From Aquimarina macrocephali JAMB N27 (GTDB lineage Bacteria > Bacteroidota > Bacteroidia > Flavobacteriales > Flavobacteriaceae): 64,000 nucleotides of DNA. The translations under genes and the position numbers were made by a program. The notes below the pieces were generated by a model that saw nothing but the letters and a program-made list of their open reading frames with translations, did not search any database and was not told the DNA's origin. This document shows positions 44,021 through 52,884 of the stretch, piece after piece. The stretch is taken from NCBI RefSeq assembly GCF_000520995.1, contig NZ_JACA01000041.1, positions 62,001 through 126,000 on the forward strand. Direction: 5' to 3'. Within the stretch, counting starts at the first letter, position 1, and the number at the start of each line of letters is the position of its first letter.

Positions 44021-44737
44021 ATGAATAAAAGAATTCAACTCCAGGATATTGGCCGTAAAGATTATAAAGAAACCTGGGAGTATCAAGAAACTCTTTTTAA
44101 AGAGATTTTGGATATAAAAATCAAAAACCGAAGAGAAGATGCCGGGCTTAGTACACCAAATTATTTTCTTTTTGTAGAACATCCACATGTATATACTTTA
44201 GGTAAAAGTGGGGATATCAGTAATCTGTTATTATCAGAAGAGCAATTAAAAGAAAAAGAAGCTACATTTTATAAAATCAATAGAGGAGGAGATATCACCT
44301 ATCATGGCCCAGGGCAAATAGTAGGATATCCAATTCTTGACCTCGATAATTTCTTTACCGATATTCATAAATACCTTCGTTTTTTGGAGGAAATGGTTAT
44401 CCTCACTTTGGCAGAATATGATATTAATGCTACAAGAAGTGAAGGAGAAACCGGAGTATGGATTGATGTAGGTACTCCGTTTGCACGTAAAATCTGTGCT
44501 ATGGGAGTTCGTGCCAGTCGCTGGGTTACGATGCATGGATTTGCTTTAAATGTTAATGCTAATCTGGGGTATTTTGATCATATTATTCCTTGCGGAATTA
44601 AAGATAAAACGGTTACATCATTACAAGTCGAATTAGGAGTAGACCATATAAATGTAGATGAGGTTAAAGAAAAACTGCTAAAACATTTTAAAACACTTTT
44701 TGAAGCAGAATTTGTAAAACAAAAAACAGAAATTTAA
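44021..44737 (+). CDS. lipB: Octanoyl-[acyl-carrier-protein]:protein N-octanoyltransferase
   Basis: The protein has 238 residues. All LipB motifs are present: RGGDITYHGPGQ (88-99), K157 in ARKICAMGVR and the nucleophile C191 in IIPCGIKDKTVTSL. It transfers octanoate from ACP to lipoyl domains of 2-oxoacid dehydrogenases and the glycine cleavage H protein, the first step of endogenous lipoate synthesis, in the cytoplasm. It is slightly longer than the E. coli protein, with a charged N-terminus (MNKRIQLQDIGRKDYKETW). LipA is not in this window. Confidence 0.97.
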   Translation: MNKRIQLQDIGRKDYKETWEYQETLFKEILDIKIKNRREDAGLSTPNYFLFVEHPHVYTLGKSGDISNLLLSEEQLKEKEATFYKINRGGDITYHGPGQIVGYPILDLDNFFTDIHKYLRFLEEMVILTLAEYDINATRSEGETGVWIDVGTPFARKICAMGVRASRWVTMHGFALNVNANLGYFDHIIPCGIKDKTVTSLQVELGVDHINVDEVKEKLLKHFKTLFEAEFVKQKTEI

Positions 44738-44836
44738 ATCTTCAGTTTTTCATACTAAAAAAATTAATCCGGGGTTTTTATATACAATAACGATCTGATC
44801 TTTTTACAAAAGAAATGATTAAAATTATAAATAAAA

Positions 44837-45373
44837 ATGAAGGTATATACTTTTCTTAGTACCCTTATGCTGGTATGCGCATGTAAAACTCAAAACACAG
44901 TCGATTCTTCAAAAGAAATAGCGGTTGTTTCTGAATATCAAAATAATAAGGAGTATTGCCCGGAAGGCGGAAACTGTACTATCAAACTTCATAAGAATTC
45001 TTCGATGGTACTAAAAAAAGATACCACAGATAGATATTACCCTGTTATCGAAAAAGGAGATGGGATAGTTATCGAATTTAAATTTTTAATCAAAGGACCT
45101 GAAGGTACTGCAGATGCAGATTATTCTGAAACGATACATTTAGAAATCAATAAAACTACAGAGACTCTAAGTTTAAAAGGGGAGAAGTTAGAGCAAGTAC
45201 ATTTACTTTTTGGGAAACACTGTTTTTGTAGAGGAGAGGCAGGATATTATAAAGTTAAAGATGGAAATCTGGAGCTTCAAAAATCAAAAGATGAAATCAA
45301 TATTGATGTATCGTTTAACATACCTGAAGTTTCTCATAAAATCTTCAACATTAAAGAAAAAATAAGGCTTTAA
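44837..45373 (+). CDS. Hypothetical lipoprotein (178 aa)
   Basis: MKVYTFLSTLMLVCAC followed by KTQNT has lipobox VCAC, so the lipid is likely on the second Cys. The mature part contains EYCPEGGNCTIKLHKN and, later, LLFGKHCFCRGEAGYYKV, giving four further cysteines that could form two disulfides. In between are beta strands (YPVIEKGDGIVIEFKFLI, YSETIHLEINKTTETLSL). It is probably a small disulfide-bonded envelope protein. It ends at a strong convergent terminator. Confidence 0.75.
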   Translation: MKVYTFLSTLMLVCACKTQNTVDSSKEIAVVSEYQNNKEYCPEGGNCTIKLHKNSSMVLKKDTTDRYYPVIEKGDGIVIEFKFLIKGPEGTADADYSETIHLEINKTTETLSLKGEKLEQVHLLFGKHCFCRGEAGYYKVKDGNLELQKSKDEINIDVSFNIPEVSHKIFNIKEKIRL

Positions 45374-45393
45374 TCTGGGTTTAACTTAAAAAA

Positions 45394-45425
45394 GTAAGCG
45401 ATGTATTTCTCAATACATCGCTTAC
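45394..45425. terminator. Bidirectional terminator
   Basis: A perfect 14-bp stem, GTAAGCGATGTATT / AATACATCGCTTAC, with loop TCTC lies between two convergent genes, 21 bp from the plus stop and 23 bp from the minus stop. Confidence 0.92.
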
Positions 45426-45447
45426 CATAATTAACTATTATCGAATA

Positions 45448-48400
45448 TTACTCTTGTACAAATTGAAAAGATTTGTATTTACCTTCACCTCCAGGGTTAA
45501 GTTTTAAAATATATAATCCCGATGGTAATGCACTGGTATTGATTGTTTTTTGAACTAATTTACCTTTCATTACAATTTTCCCAAGAATACTTACAACCTC
45601 ATATGAAGTATCTTTTTTAGAAACGATTACATTTAGTAAGCGATCTTTTCCTACTGGATTAGGGAATGCAGATATTTCTAGTTGTTTTGTAGTCATTGTG
45701 CCATCAATGGTTACTAATGATCTTGCAGAAGGACTACCGATTGTAAATGTTGTAGCTTCAGAAGTTCCGAAAGACCCTCCAGAGGCTATTGTAGTTCCTT
45801 CTGATGTAAGTGTATAGGAACCATTACCATATGCACAGCAAATTCCATCACCATACGTGTCATTAAGTGTAAAAATATAAGTTCCAGGATCTAAACACTC
45901 TGTGATTGTTAATGTTGATCCATCAGGCTGAGTATCATATGTTCCTCCAGACGCAACAACTTGATTGTTACTATCAGCAATTTGCCAGCTTGTCTCTTGT
46001 GGGTAATTATCAAAATTAAGAGTTAATAACACATCAGTACAAGTAGTACCTGATCCTCCTCCTTCACCTAAGTTTACATCATCTATTGCCATATCACCTT
46101 GCCAGGTAGTACCAGTAACACCATTAAAACGTAATTGTACAGTAGAACCTAAGTATGCACTTAAATCTACAGTTGCAGATTGCCATGAATTTCCTTGATT
46201 TCCTGATTTAGACCAAACTGAAGTCCATGTAACACCATTATCATTACTCGCTTCTAATGCTAAGCTACCCATAGTTGAAGCACCATACATATGATATTGG
46301 AATGAAAAGTTTGCAGCGGTTTGAGCTGTTAGATCAAAACAAGGAGAATTAAGAATCGCTCTTTTTGTTGAGTAATTAGGTGTAGACGATTCCATATATA
46401 CATAATAGGTTCCTTCTACAGCACTAGAAGGCCCAGTGTTTCTTGATGGAGTTCCGTTAGCGTCTACAGTCCAGTTAAAATCATCTCCAGTTGCCTGTTT
46501 CCATGCTCCAAGAGTATTTTCGAACCCTTCAGTATATGGGAAAGCCGAAATCTCTCCGGTACAAGAAGAACCTCCTGTAGATGGTAAAGTCGTAATATTT
46601 ACTGTATTACTGGCGCTAGATTCGTTACCCGAAGCATCTTTTGCCTTTACGCTAAAGTTATAAGCAGTATCTGGTGATAATCCGGTAGCCTGATAAGAAG
46701 TAGTAGTAACGGTTGTGATCACTGTAGTACCTCTATAAACATCATATCCGCTAACTCCTACATTATCGGTAGAAGCATCCCAGGAAAGATCAACAGTAGT
46801 TTTTGTAATATTAGAAGCTGCTAAATTAGCAGGAGCTGTTGGTGCTTGAGTATCTGGTTGTGAAAGCGTAGTTGCATTGGCAGTGTTACTGAAATTAGAT
46901 TCATTACCCGCTGCATCCTTAGCTTTTACTCTAAAACTATATGATGTATTTGCTGATAACCCGGTCACCTGATGCGAAGTAGAGGTTACTGTTGTAATTA
47001 CAGTATTCCCTTGATAGATATCATATCCTGTAACTCCCACATTATCTGTAGCAGCATTCCAGTTAAGATCAACAGTAGTTTGTGTGATATTTGAAGCAGC
47101 TAAACCATCAGGAGTTGTTGGAGCTTGAGTATCTCCACCGCTTCCTCCAGAGATTTCAAAATTAGCATTAGAAATATCATAGAAAATATGTCCGGATCCT
47201 CTAACCATTATTCTGTTCTGTGTTCCTACAGCATTGGGAACAGTGATGCTATGAGAACCATCATTAGGTACTGCAGAAGCAATTGTTGTTGTATATGTAT
47301 TTCCTCCATCGGTAGATAGTAAAATATCTACGTTTGCCGCATTAATACCATTAGCAGTCGTTCCTGCTACATCCCAGGTAACGGTTTGTGTAGATCCCGA
47401 AGCCCAGTTAACATTAGTATTGGGTGCATTAACAACAAAAGGTCCAGCTGCACCTGCAACTGTTATTTTTGAATCGTCGCTGGCACTACTAGCACCACCA
47501 GATGCATTATCTCTTACGGTAAGTCTAAAATTCATTGTTCTGCTTACAGAAGGAACAACCTCCCAGGTAGAAGACGTTTGTCCCGAAATAACTGTAGGTA
47601 ATGCCGGCATATATCTATCAGGCGAAGCAATTGGAGTCAAAGATCTAAAAGCAGGTCCGTTTGTTGACGTAGCAACAGGTGGCATGGTTGCAGGTTGTGC
47701 ATCCATTTGCTCCCAGCAATACGTAAGATTGTTCCCAGAATTAGCATCAGATCCATTACCTTTTAATACAAATGGTGTCGAAGCCGGGATTGTATAATCC
47801 TGTCCTGCATTGGCAGTAGGAGCAGCATTACCAGTATTACTTTGAGCACCACATCTACTGTTTCCCTGTGAAATATTCTGCCACATTTCCTGAATGCTGA
47901 TCGCATGAAAATAAGCATCACTATTGTTTTGTACGTTTGGAGAACAAATACCAGCATACCCCATAATCGTAGAAGCACTTCCTGGCTCGACAGATGCATT
48001 GGATCTCTGGCAACTATTATTTTGAGTGTGATTTCCACCATACTGATGTCCCATTTCATGGGCAACATAATCCACATCATATGCATCTCCGATAGGGCGA
48101 CCACTTCCTGTGATTCCTCGTGCTTTAGAGTTTGTACAAGGAGATCTAAGCTGTGCCAGTCCTCCTCCTCCTGTGCTAAACGCATGTCCAATGTCATAAT
48201 TGTTAAAACCTATAGCATTGTCACAAACAGTCTGACTTTCGTTAATTAAAGCATTTGCATTACTGTTACTTAAGTTATCAGTATTTGCATCTAGAAAAAT
48301 AATATCTGTATTATTATTTACCAATACCATGGTTAAAGCAAGATCTCTTTCAAAAATACCATTTACTCGAGTCATGGTATTATTTACAGCAGAAAGTACA

Positions 48401-49107
48401 GCTTCTTTTTTTACCTGATCAGAGGCACTAGAGCTGATTCCCTGATTATTTATATGAAATTGTGAATATTCTCCAGTACATGCGATAGCTAGTCTAAACG
48501 TTCTTAACTTACCGTCATTAGCATTTTTTAAAGCATTGAATTGCTGATTAGAAAAGTTTGATTTAACGTTTTCTTCAACAAGGCACTCAAAATTATTAGG
48601 ATCGGCAGGTAAGTCTGATTTAGCATAACAGATATAACTTCCCTTATCTTTTGTATAAGGATCGATATAAATGGTCGAATGATTTCCAGAAGTTATCATT
48701 GCATGTAAACCAATTTTCGAGAAACTAAATCTGGCAATAGATGTAGGATCATCAATCCCATAACCGACAAAAGATTGGATACTGGGAAATCGTTTTGCGA
48801 GTCCTTCTTCAAGAACAGAAGCTTCAAGAATTCTAAATTTTTGAAGTACTCCTTTTGCAGTTGGGAGTTGGATTACAATACTTGAACTTTTTTGCTGCAC
48901 TCTTGATGGCGTACGTTGCAAGATAGATCTTAACTCTGTAGTGTTTAAGTTAAATAATTGATACTTAGTTGGAGTTGTTTTTCTAAGTTCTTTGGATTTG
49001 GCTTGTGCTTTTGCAGGAGATACGGGACTCCATAGTTGTGCATTAACACTAATACTCACTAAAAAGAACGCGAGCACCAGTATTTTGTTAAAAATACTTG
49101 TTTTCAT
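45448..49107 (-). CDS. M12B (reprolysin-like) metalloprotease with FN3 domains and T9SS sorting domain
   Basis: The protein has 1219 residues. The signal peptide is MKTSIFNKILVLAFFLVSIS; a propeptide follows to about 195. The zincin domain at 200-410 has zinc site H350-E-M-G-H354-x5-H360 (DYVAHEMGHQYGGNH). A PKD/Ig-like part runs from about 430 to 650. Two fibronectin type III domains (about 660-750 and 752-846) each open DTQAPT. A MAM/jelly-roll region at about 855-1010 starts YTEGFENTLGAWKQ. A further beta domain (CTDVLLTLNFDNYPQETSW) follows. The type A T9SS tail (ISAFPNPVGKDRLLN to GLYILKLNP) starts at about 1142. It is secreted by type IX secretion to the surface, probably for protein degradation. 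Confidence 0.95.
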   Translation of the reverse strand: MKTSIFNKILVLAFFLVSISVNAQLWSPVSPAKAQAKSKELRKTTPTKYQLFNLNTTELRSILQRTPSRVQQKSSSIVIQLPTAKGVLQKFRILEASVLEEGLAKRFPSIQSFVGYGIDDPTSIARFSFSKIGLHAMITSGNHSTIYIDPYTKDKGSYICYAKSDLPADPNNFECLVEENVKSNFSNQQFNALKNANDGKLRTFRLAIACTGEYSQFHINNQGISSSASDQVKKEAVLSAVNNTMTRVNGIFERDLALTMVLVNNNTDIIFLDANTDNLSNSNANALINESQTVCDNAIGFNNYDIGHAFSTGGGGLAQLRSPCTNSKARGITGSGRPIGDAYDVDYVAHEMGHQYGGNHTQNNSCQRSNASVEPGSASTIMGYAGICSPNVQNNSDAYFHAISIQEMWQNISQGNSRCGAQSNTGNAAPTANAGQDYTIPASTPFVLKGNGSDANSGNNLTYCWEQMDAQPATMPPVATSTNGPAFRSLTPIASPDRYMPALPTVISGQTSSTWEVVPSVSRTMNFRLTVRDNASGGASSASDDSKITVAGAAGPFVVNAPNTNVNWASGSTQTVTWDVAGTTANGINAANVDILLSTDGGNTYTTTIASAVPNDGSHSITVPNAVGTQNRIMVRGSGHIFYDISNANFEISGGSGGDTQAPTTPDGLAASNITQTTVDLNWNAATDNVGVTGYDIYQGNTVITTVTSTSHQVTGLSANTSYSFRVKAKDAAGNESNFSNTANATTLSQPDTQAPTAPANLAASNITKTTVDLSWDASTDNVGVSGYDVYRGTTVITTVTTTSYQATGLSPDTAYNFSVKAKDASGNESSASNTVNITTLPSTGGSSCTGEISAFPYTEGFENTLGAWKQATGDDFNWTVDANGTPSRNTGPSSAVEGTYYVYMESSTPNYSTKRAILNSPCFDLTAQTAANFSFQYHMYGASTMGSLALEASNDNGVTWTSVWSKSGNQGNSWQSATVDLSAYLGSTVQLRFNGVTGTTWQGDMAIDDVNLGEGGGSGTTCTDVLLTLNFDNYPQETSWQIADSNNQVVASGGTYDTQPDGSTLTITECLDPGTYIFTLNDTYGDGICCAYGNGSYTLTSEGTTIASGGSFGTSEATTFTIGSPSARSLVTIDGTMTTKQLEISAFPNPVGKDRLLNVIVSKKDTSYEVVSILGKIVMKGKLVQKTINTSALPSGLYILKLNPGGEGKYKSFQFVQE

Positions 49108-49332
49108 AATTGAGTTTGATTTGTGTTAGTAAAATTTGTGTCGTTGGCTGTACAACTCCTGATAATGAAGTTTAGTGCCTATGAAATGATATTTAACATA
49201 AAATAATAATAACTTGTGTGAAATCTTAATTTAATGTTAAATAAAATGCATTAGTTTATTTCTGTAATGTAGTATGGTGAAAATCGGTAAAATCTTACGT
49301 ATTATAGCGTTACATGTAAAGTGAATTCTGTG

Positions 49333-49370
49333 AATAGAAAATCCAAAATCTAAATTTTAGATTTTCTATT
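49333..49370 (-). terminator. Hairpin after the large hypothetical gene
   Basis: AATAGAAAATC (49333-49343) pairs with GATTTTCTATT (49360-49370), with an inner palindromic ATCTAAATTTTAGAT. It lies 23 bp past the stop of 49394..51862. The minus-strand side ends TTTTCTATT. Confidence 0.75.
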
Positions 49371-49393
49371 ATTGTTATTTTTTTAACAATGGA

Positions 49394-51862
49394 TTAATTT
49401 ATTTGGTAGATGAGCACGCCATTTTCTTCTCCCTGAACTACAAATTCTAGATTAGGATCTTTATCCATATTGCCTAAACTTAGTACAGAATTACCGTATA
49501 CTGGGAAATTAGGAAATAACTCAGCATTGCTATCGTATAAGTATACTTTTTTGGCTTGTATATCTGTAATGGTAACGTAAATCTTATTATTAATAAAATA
49601 GAGTTTAGGTTCTGTATACACTCCAAAATCGAGTTCAAGGGTTTTGCCTTTTATGGTAAGTTTATTTTCAGAAAAAGTAACCAGGGTTTTATTGGTAGCT
49701 ACCATTCTATTATCCTCGTGTAAACTTAGATTTTGTTCTACAGCATTGCCATCATTTTGTACTTGAATTAATTTTCCGCTTTTGGTGGTGGATGTAAATT
49801 TGTTCAGATATTGATACCATTCATTTTTAGAAAAATCAACTTTTTCTTTTACATTAACTCGTGGTTTACCCAGTCGATCCAGGATCGTTAACTTTCCATT
49901 TTTTTCGGGAAGTAAAATATAATCTTTGGTCCCGATTCTAATATGTTTCGGCGGTAAAATAAGATCTGTTTCTGTGTTTTTAAACCTAAATCCAGTTACA
50001 GCTTTTGCTTCAGCATCAAACATTTTTATTTCATTACCCTGGGTAATAACAATACGGTAACGTTTGCTTTTGTCATAATCAAATAACGCAAGTGGTTGTG
50101 TAATTGGTTTTTCAAATGTCTTAGGATATGGTTTTACATCTTTTCCATCACGATCAATCAGGTACATGGTATTAGCAGTACTAAATAATAGTTGATATCT
50201 GCCATTTTTGTAGATATCTATTTGTTGAATATCGCCGAGTATTTCACCGTCGATTTGTTTTTTCCAGAAAATAGCACCTTTATCAGAAATTAGATACATG
50301 TTGTTTTCGATATCCTGTACAGCTACATCCATACCTTTGGTTCTGTGGTTTTTAACAAGAATGGGTCTGGTTAGTACCTTATTCTCCAACGTAGTTGATG
50401 CAGTTTGCGTTACAGATGTTGCCGCTCCTTTAGCCCTGTTTTTTTGTAAGATGCTATGTACATGAGCAAAATCATTTTCTTTTATAACCTGTACTATTCC
50501 TATTTGATATCCTTTATCTTTAAGAGCTTCCCATTGTGATGAATATTCTTCTTCAACATTTTCAGAGATATATTCTTTTATGTTTTTGATATTACCTGCT
50601 ATTAATATCGAAGATTCATCAGATAAATCTTTTATAATTGTTTTGTAATACTCTTGATCATGGAGTAATGTCTGATTCAGAATATTGGCAATAACATCTC
50701 TAAGAGCTTTGGTAGAAGATCCGAAAATGATAAAGTCATCCCTAACAAAATAATATTTGGCATCAAAATCGTTAACCAAAGGATTAAGGATTTGAGAAAA
50801 AGCAGAGGAGCCTTTATAACTGTATATAGGTGTATTTCTATAGGTATCTATTTTGTCTCCTGCCAAACTCTCTTGAACAGTTTCGGGACTTAGAGAATTT
50901 AGAACTAATATATTTTCTTTGTCCAGAAAAATCATGCCTATTTCAGAAACACCTGATAATATATCGTCAAGATCCCCAGGGATATCTTCTAATTCCCTGT
51001 CCTGCGCTATAGATAGATTTTTTTTCAATACATCAAAATCATCATAAGTATAAGAGATAAACCCTTTTGCGGTAACAGGTGTAACTTTTGAAATCTTATT
51101 TTCCTGAGCGATAGTGTTGTCAAAAATCCCAATGGTACTGGATAGCGAATCTTTTTCTATAGCAATACCATCCAGATACATTGCATCTTGACCTATAGTG
51201 GCATCGGCAGATATCCAACCACTAAAATTTTGTAAGCTTTCCAGTTCTGTATTAGGTAGTAAAGCATTGTGAATGTTTTGTAGTTTTTTTCCGTTAACCA
51301 ACACAGATAGTGTGTTTTCTGTACCAGAAACTTCATATACTTTTTGTAAATCTTTATCAATAGGAATTGGAGCGGTTTGCATTCGTATTGCATTTTCGAT
51401 CAATAATTGAGACGAAGAGGCAATAAGCAAACTATCCTGTCTAGTGGCAAAAAATGATTTTCCTTTTGATGTAACCTTATAAATGGTATTCTCCGAATAA
51501 TTTATAGTTTCAATTTGTTTTGTGTTAAGTGAATCGGTATTGATTACAGAAGGGTCAAATTTTGAAATATACGTATACTCATAATCATTTTTCCCTAGTG
51601 GAGAGAAACATAAAATACTCTCAGTTTGATGTGTTTGATCCAGGATAGACAAGTTTTTGAAGTATTCAAAAAAAGCGATCTGGTTATTGTTTTTGATAAA
51701 ATTGTTATCTCTTAATTTACTGGCAGCTCCTTCAAGGTCATTGATTTTTATAATGATTTGAGTGTCTCTTGGGATGTGATCCAATAAAGAATTTGATTTT
51801 TTCGATGTATCGTCACAAGAAATAGCAATAAAAACTAAGAGAACTGCAACTATTTTTTTCAT
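49394..51862 (-). CDS. Large hypothetical lipoprotein (822 aa)
   Basis: The start is the ATG at 51862, where the lipoprotein signal MKKIVAVLLVFIAISC begins; the frame extends 23 codons upstream without a better start. The N-terminal half has strand-helix alternation resembling DUF3352-type repeats (LLDHIPRDTQIIIKINDLEG, then ATRQDSLLIASSSQLLIENA, FVRDDFIIFGSSTKALRDVI). The C-terminal part has propeller-like strand series (GMDVAVQDIENNMYLISDKG, IDIYKNGRYQLLFSTANTMY, RIVITQGNEIKMFD). It lies next to rnhB, an arrangement familiar from Flavobacteriia. It is a probable periplasmic scaffold. Confidence 0.8.
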   Translation of the reverse strand: MKKIVAVLLVFIAISCDDTSKKSNSLLDHIPRDTQIIIKINDLEGAASKLRDNNFIKNNNQIAFFEYFKNLSILDQTHQTESILCFSPLGKNDYEYTYISKFDPSVINTDSLNTKQIETINYSENTIYKVTSKGKSFFATRQDSLLIASSSQLLIENAIRMQTAPIPIDKDLQKVYEVSGTENTLSVLVNGKKLQNIHNALLPNTELESLQNFSGWISADATIGQDAMYLDGIAIEKDSLSSTIGIFDNTIAQENKISKVTPVTAKGFISYTYDDFDVLKKNLSIAQDRELEDIPGDLDDILSGVSEIGMIFLDKENILVLNSLSPETVQESLAGDKIDTYRNTPIYSYKGSSAFSQILNPLVNDFDAKYYFVRDDFIIFGSSTKALRDVIANILNQTLLHDQEYYKTIIKDLSDESSILIAGNIKNIKEYISENVEEEYSSQWEALKDKGYQIGIVQVIKENDFAHVHSILQKNRAKGAATSVTQTASTTLENKVLTRPILVKNHRTKGMDVAVQDIENNMYLISDKGAIFWKKQIDGEILGDIQQIDIYKNGRYQLLFSTANTMYLIDRDGKDVKPYPKTFEKPITQPLALFDYDKSKRYRIVITQGNEIKMFDAEAKAVTGFRFKNTETDLILPPKHIRIGTKDYILLPEKNGKLTILDRLGKPRVNVKEKVDFSKNEWYQYLNKFTSTTKSGKLIQVQNDGNAVEQNLSLHEDNRMVATNKTLVTFSENKLTIKGKTLELDFGVYTEPKLYFINNKIYVTITDIQAKKVYLYDSNAELFPNFPVYGNSVLSLGNMDKDPNLEFVVQGEENGVLIYQIN

Positions 51863-51999
51863 TATGCCGATGCGTTTTATATTCCTGAATTCAGTTGTCA
51901 AAATAAAAAAGTTCAATTTCCTGGTTTGCAAAATAGATATTCTTGTTTAATGATAGAAATATAATTGGAGTTTTTCTCCTGTAAGCCTCAAAGATATAA

Positions 52000-52602
52000 T
52001 TATTTAAGATCTAGTGTAAGTTGTTCTGGTAATAACCTAAAGCTTTTCCTGTGATATTTGGTAATACCATATTTACGAATGGCATCTCGATGTTCTACTG
52101 TTGGGTATCCTTTATTTTTTTTCCAGTTGTACATAGGGAACTCTTCATGTATTTTTTCCATAAACTCATCACGATATGTTTTTGCCAATACAGAGGCTGC
52201 TGCAATGTTTAAATATTTTCCATCTCCCTTAATAACGCAAGTATAGGGTGTATTATGATATGGCTTAAATCTGTTTCCGTCTACAATGATATGTTCTGGT
52301 TGAGGTTTTAACTGCTCTATTGATCTTTGCATAGCCAAAATAGAAGCATTCAAAATATTAATCTCATCAATCTCTTCCATAAAAATATGTGTCACACCAT
52401 AGGTCAAAGAGGAGTCTTCTATTATGGGTTTTAATTGGTTTCTTTTGATTTCGGTAAGTTGTTTAGAATCATTAAGAACCGAATTATTGAAATCATCAGG
52501 TAAGATTACGGCAGCTGCTGTGACCGGACCTGCCAGGCATCCTCGTCCGGCTTCATCGGTACCACATTCGAGAAGATCAGGATTTAGTTTTAATGTAAGC
52601 AT
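52000..52602 (-). CDS. rnhB: Ribonuclease HII
   Basis: The protein has 200 residues from the ATG at 52602; the 13 further codons upstream are not part of the family. The active site is complete: D16-E17 in CGTDEAGRGCLAGPV, Asp in HIIVDGNRFKP and further acidic residues in VLAKTYRDEFM. It cuts RNA in RNA-DNA hybrids, including single ribonucleotides in DNA. A TATCTTCG sequence, close to TAnnTTTG, lies a few bases before the ATG, so the transcript leader is short. It is divergent from the putative porin gene. Confidence 0.96.
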   Translation of the reverse strand: MLTLKLNPDLLECGTDEAGRGCLAGPVTAAAVILPDDFNNSVLNDSKQLTEIKRNQLKPIIEDSSLTYGVTHIFMEEIDEINILNASILAMQRSIEQLKPQPEHIIVDGNRFKPYHNTPYTCVIKGDGKYLNIAAASVLAKTYRDEFMEKIHEEFPMYNWKKNKGYPTVEHRDAIRKYGITKYHRKSFRLLPEQLTLDLK

Positions 52603-52745
52603 AATACGAAGATACAGTATGCATAGAATACCTAAAAACAATTTTTCGAAATTGATGAAAAAGTTAACTTATAGGTTAGAATTTTATGATGAGGATTTTA
52701 ATTACATAGAATATAACATTTTATAAGCGCCAGTGGATTACACTT

Positions 52746-52810
52746 AAAAATGTAGCGAAGCGTTATATTCTGCAGGAGTTAGAAACTGGAATAGATTTTC
52801 TAATACATAA
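52746..52810. repeat. 65-bp repeat, second copy
   Basis: AAAAATGTAGCGAAGCGTTA to AATAGATTTTCTAATACAT matches 27046-27110 at about three quarters of positions, aligned by eye without gaps. Upstream, AGAATATAACATTTT (52708-52722) pairs with AAAATGTAG and TTATATTCT, as in the other copy. The outer terminal repeats are decayed here. Confidence 0.7.
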
Positions 52811-52858
52811 ACCAAATTATACAAACAATGAGTAGCATTTACTTTCGTTAAAAAAGTA

Positions 52859-52866
52859 TATTTTTG
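52859..52866 (+). promoter_or_regulatory. -7 element of the putative porin promoter
   Basis: TATTTTTG matches TAnnTTTG exactly, 18 bp before the ATG at 52885. It implies a leader of about 12 nt and supports that start over the longer frame. Confidence 0.7.
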
Positions 52867-52884
52867 CCACAGTTTAGCATTCTA

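Noticed and set aside
47763..48249. Long frames in both directions inside the M12B protease gene (144 and 114 codons)
   Set aside because: They are shadows of the Ser/Thr/Asn-rich protease coding sequence.
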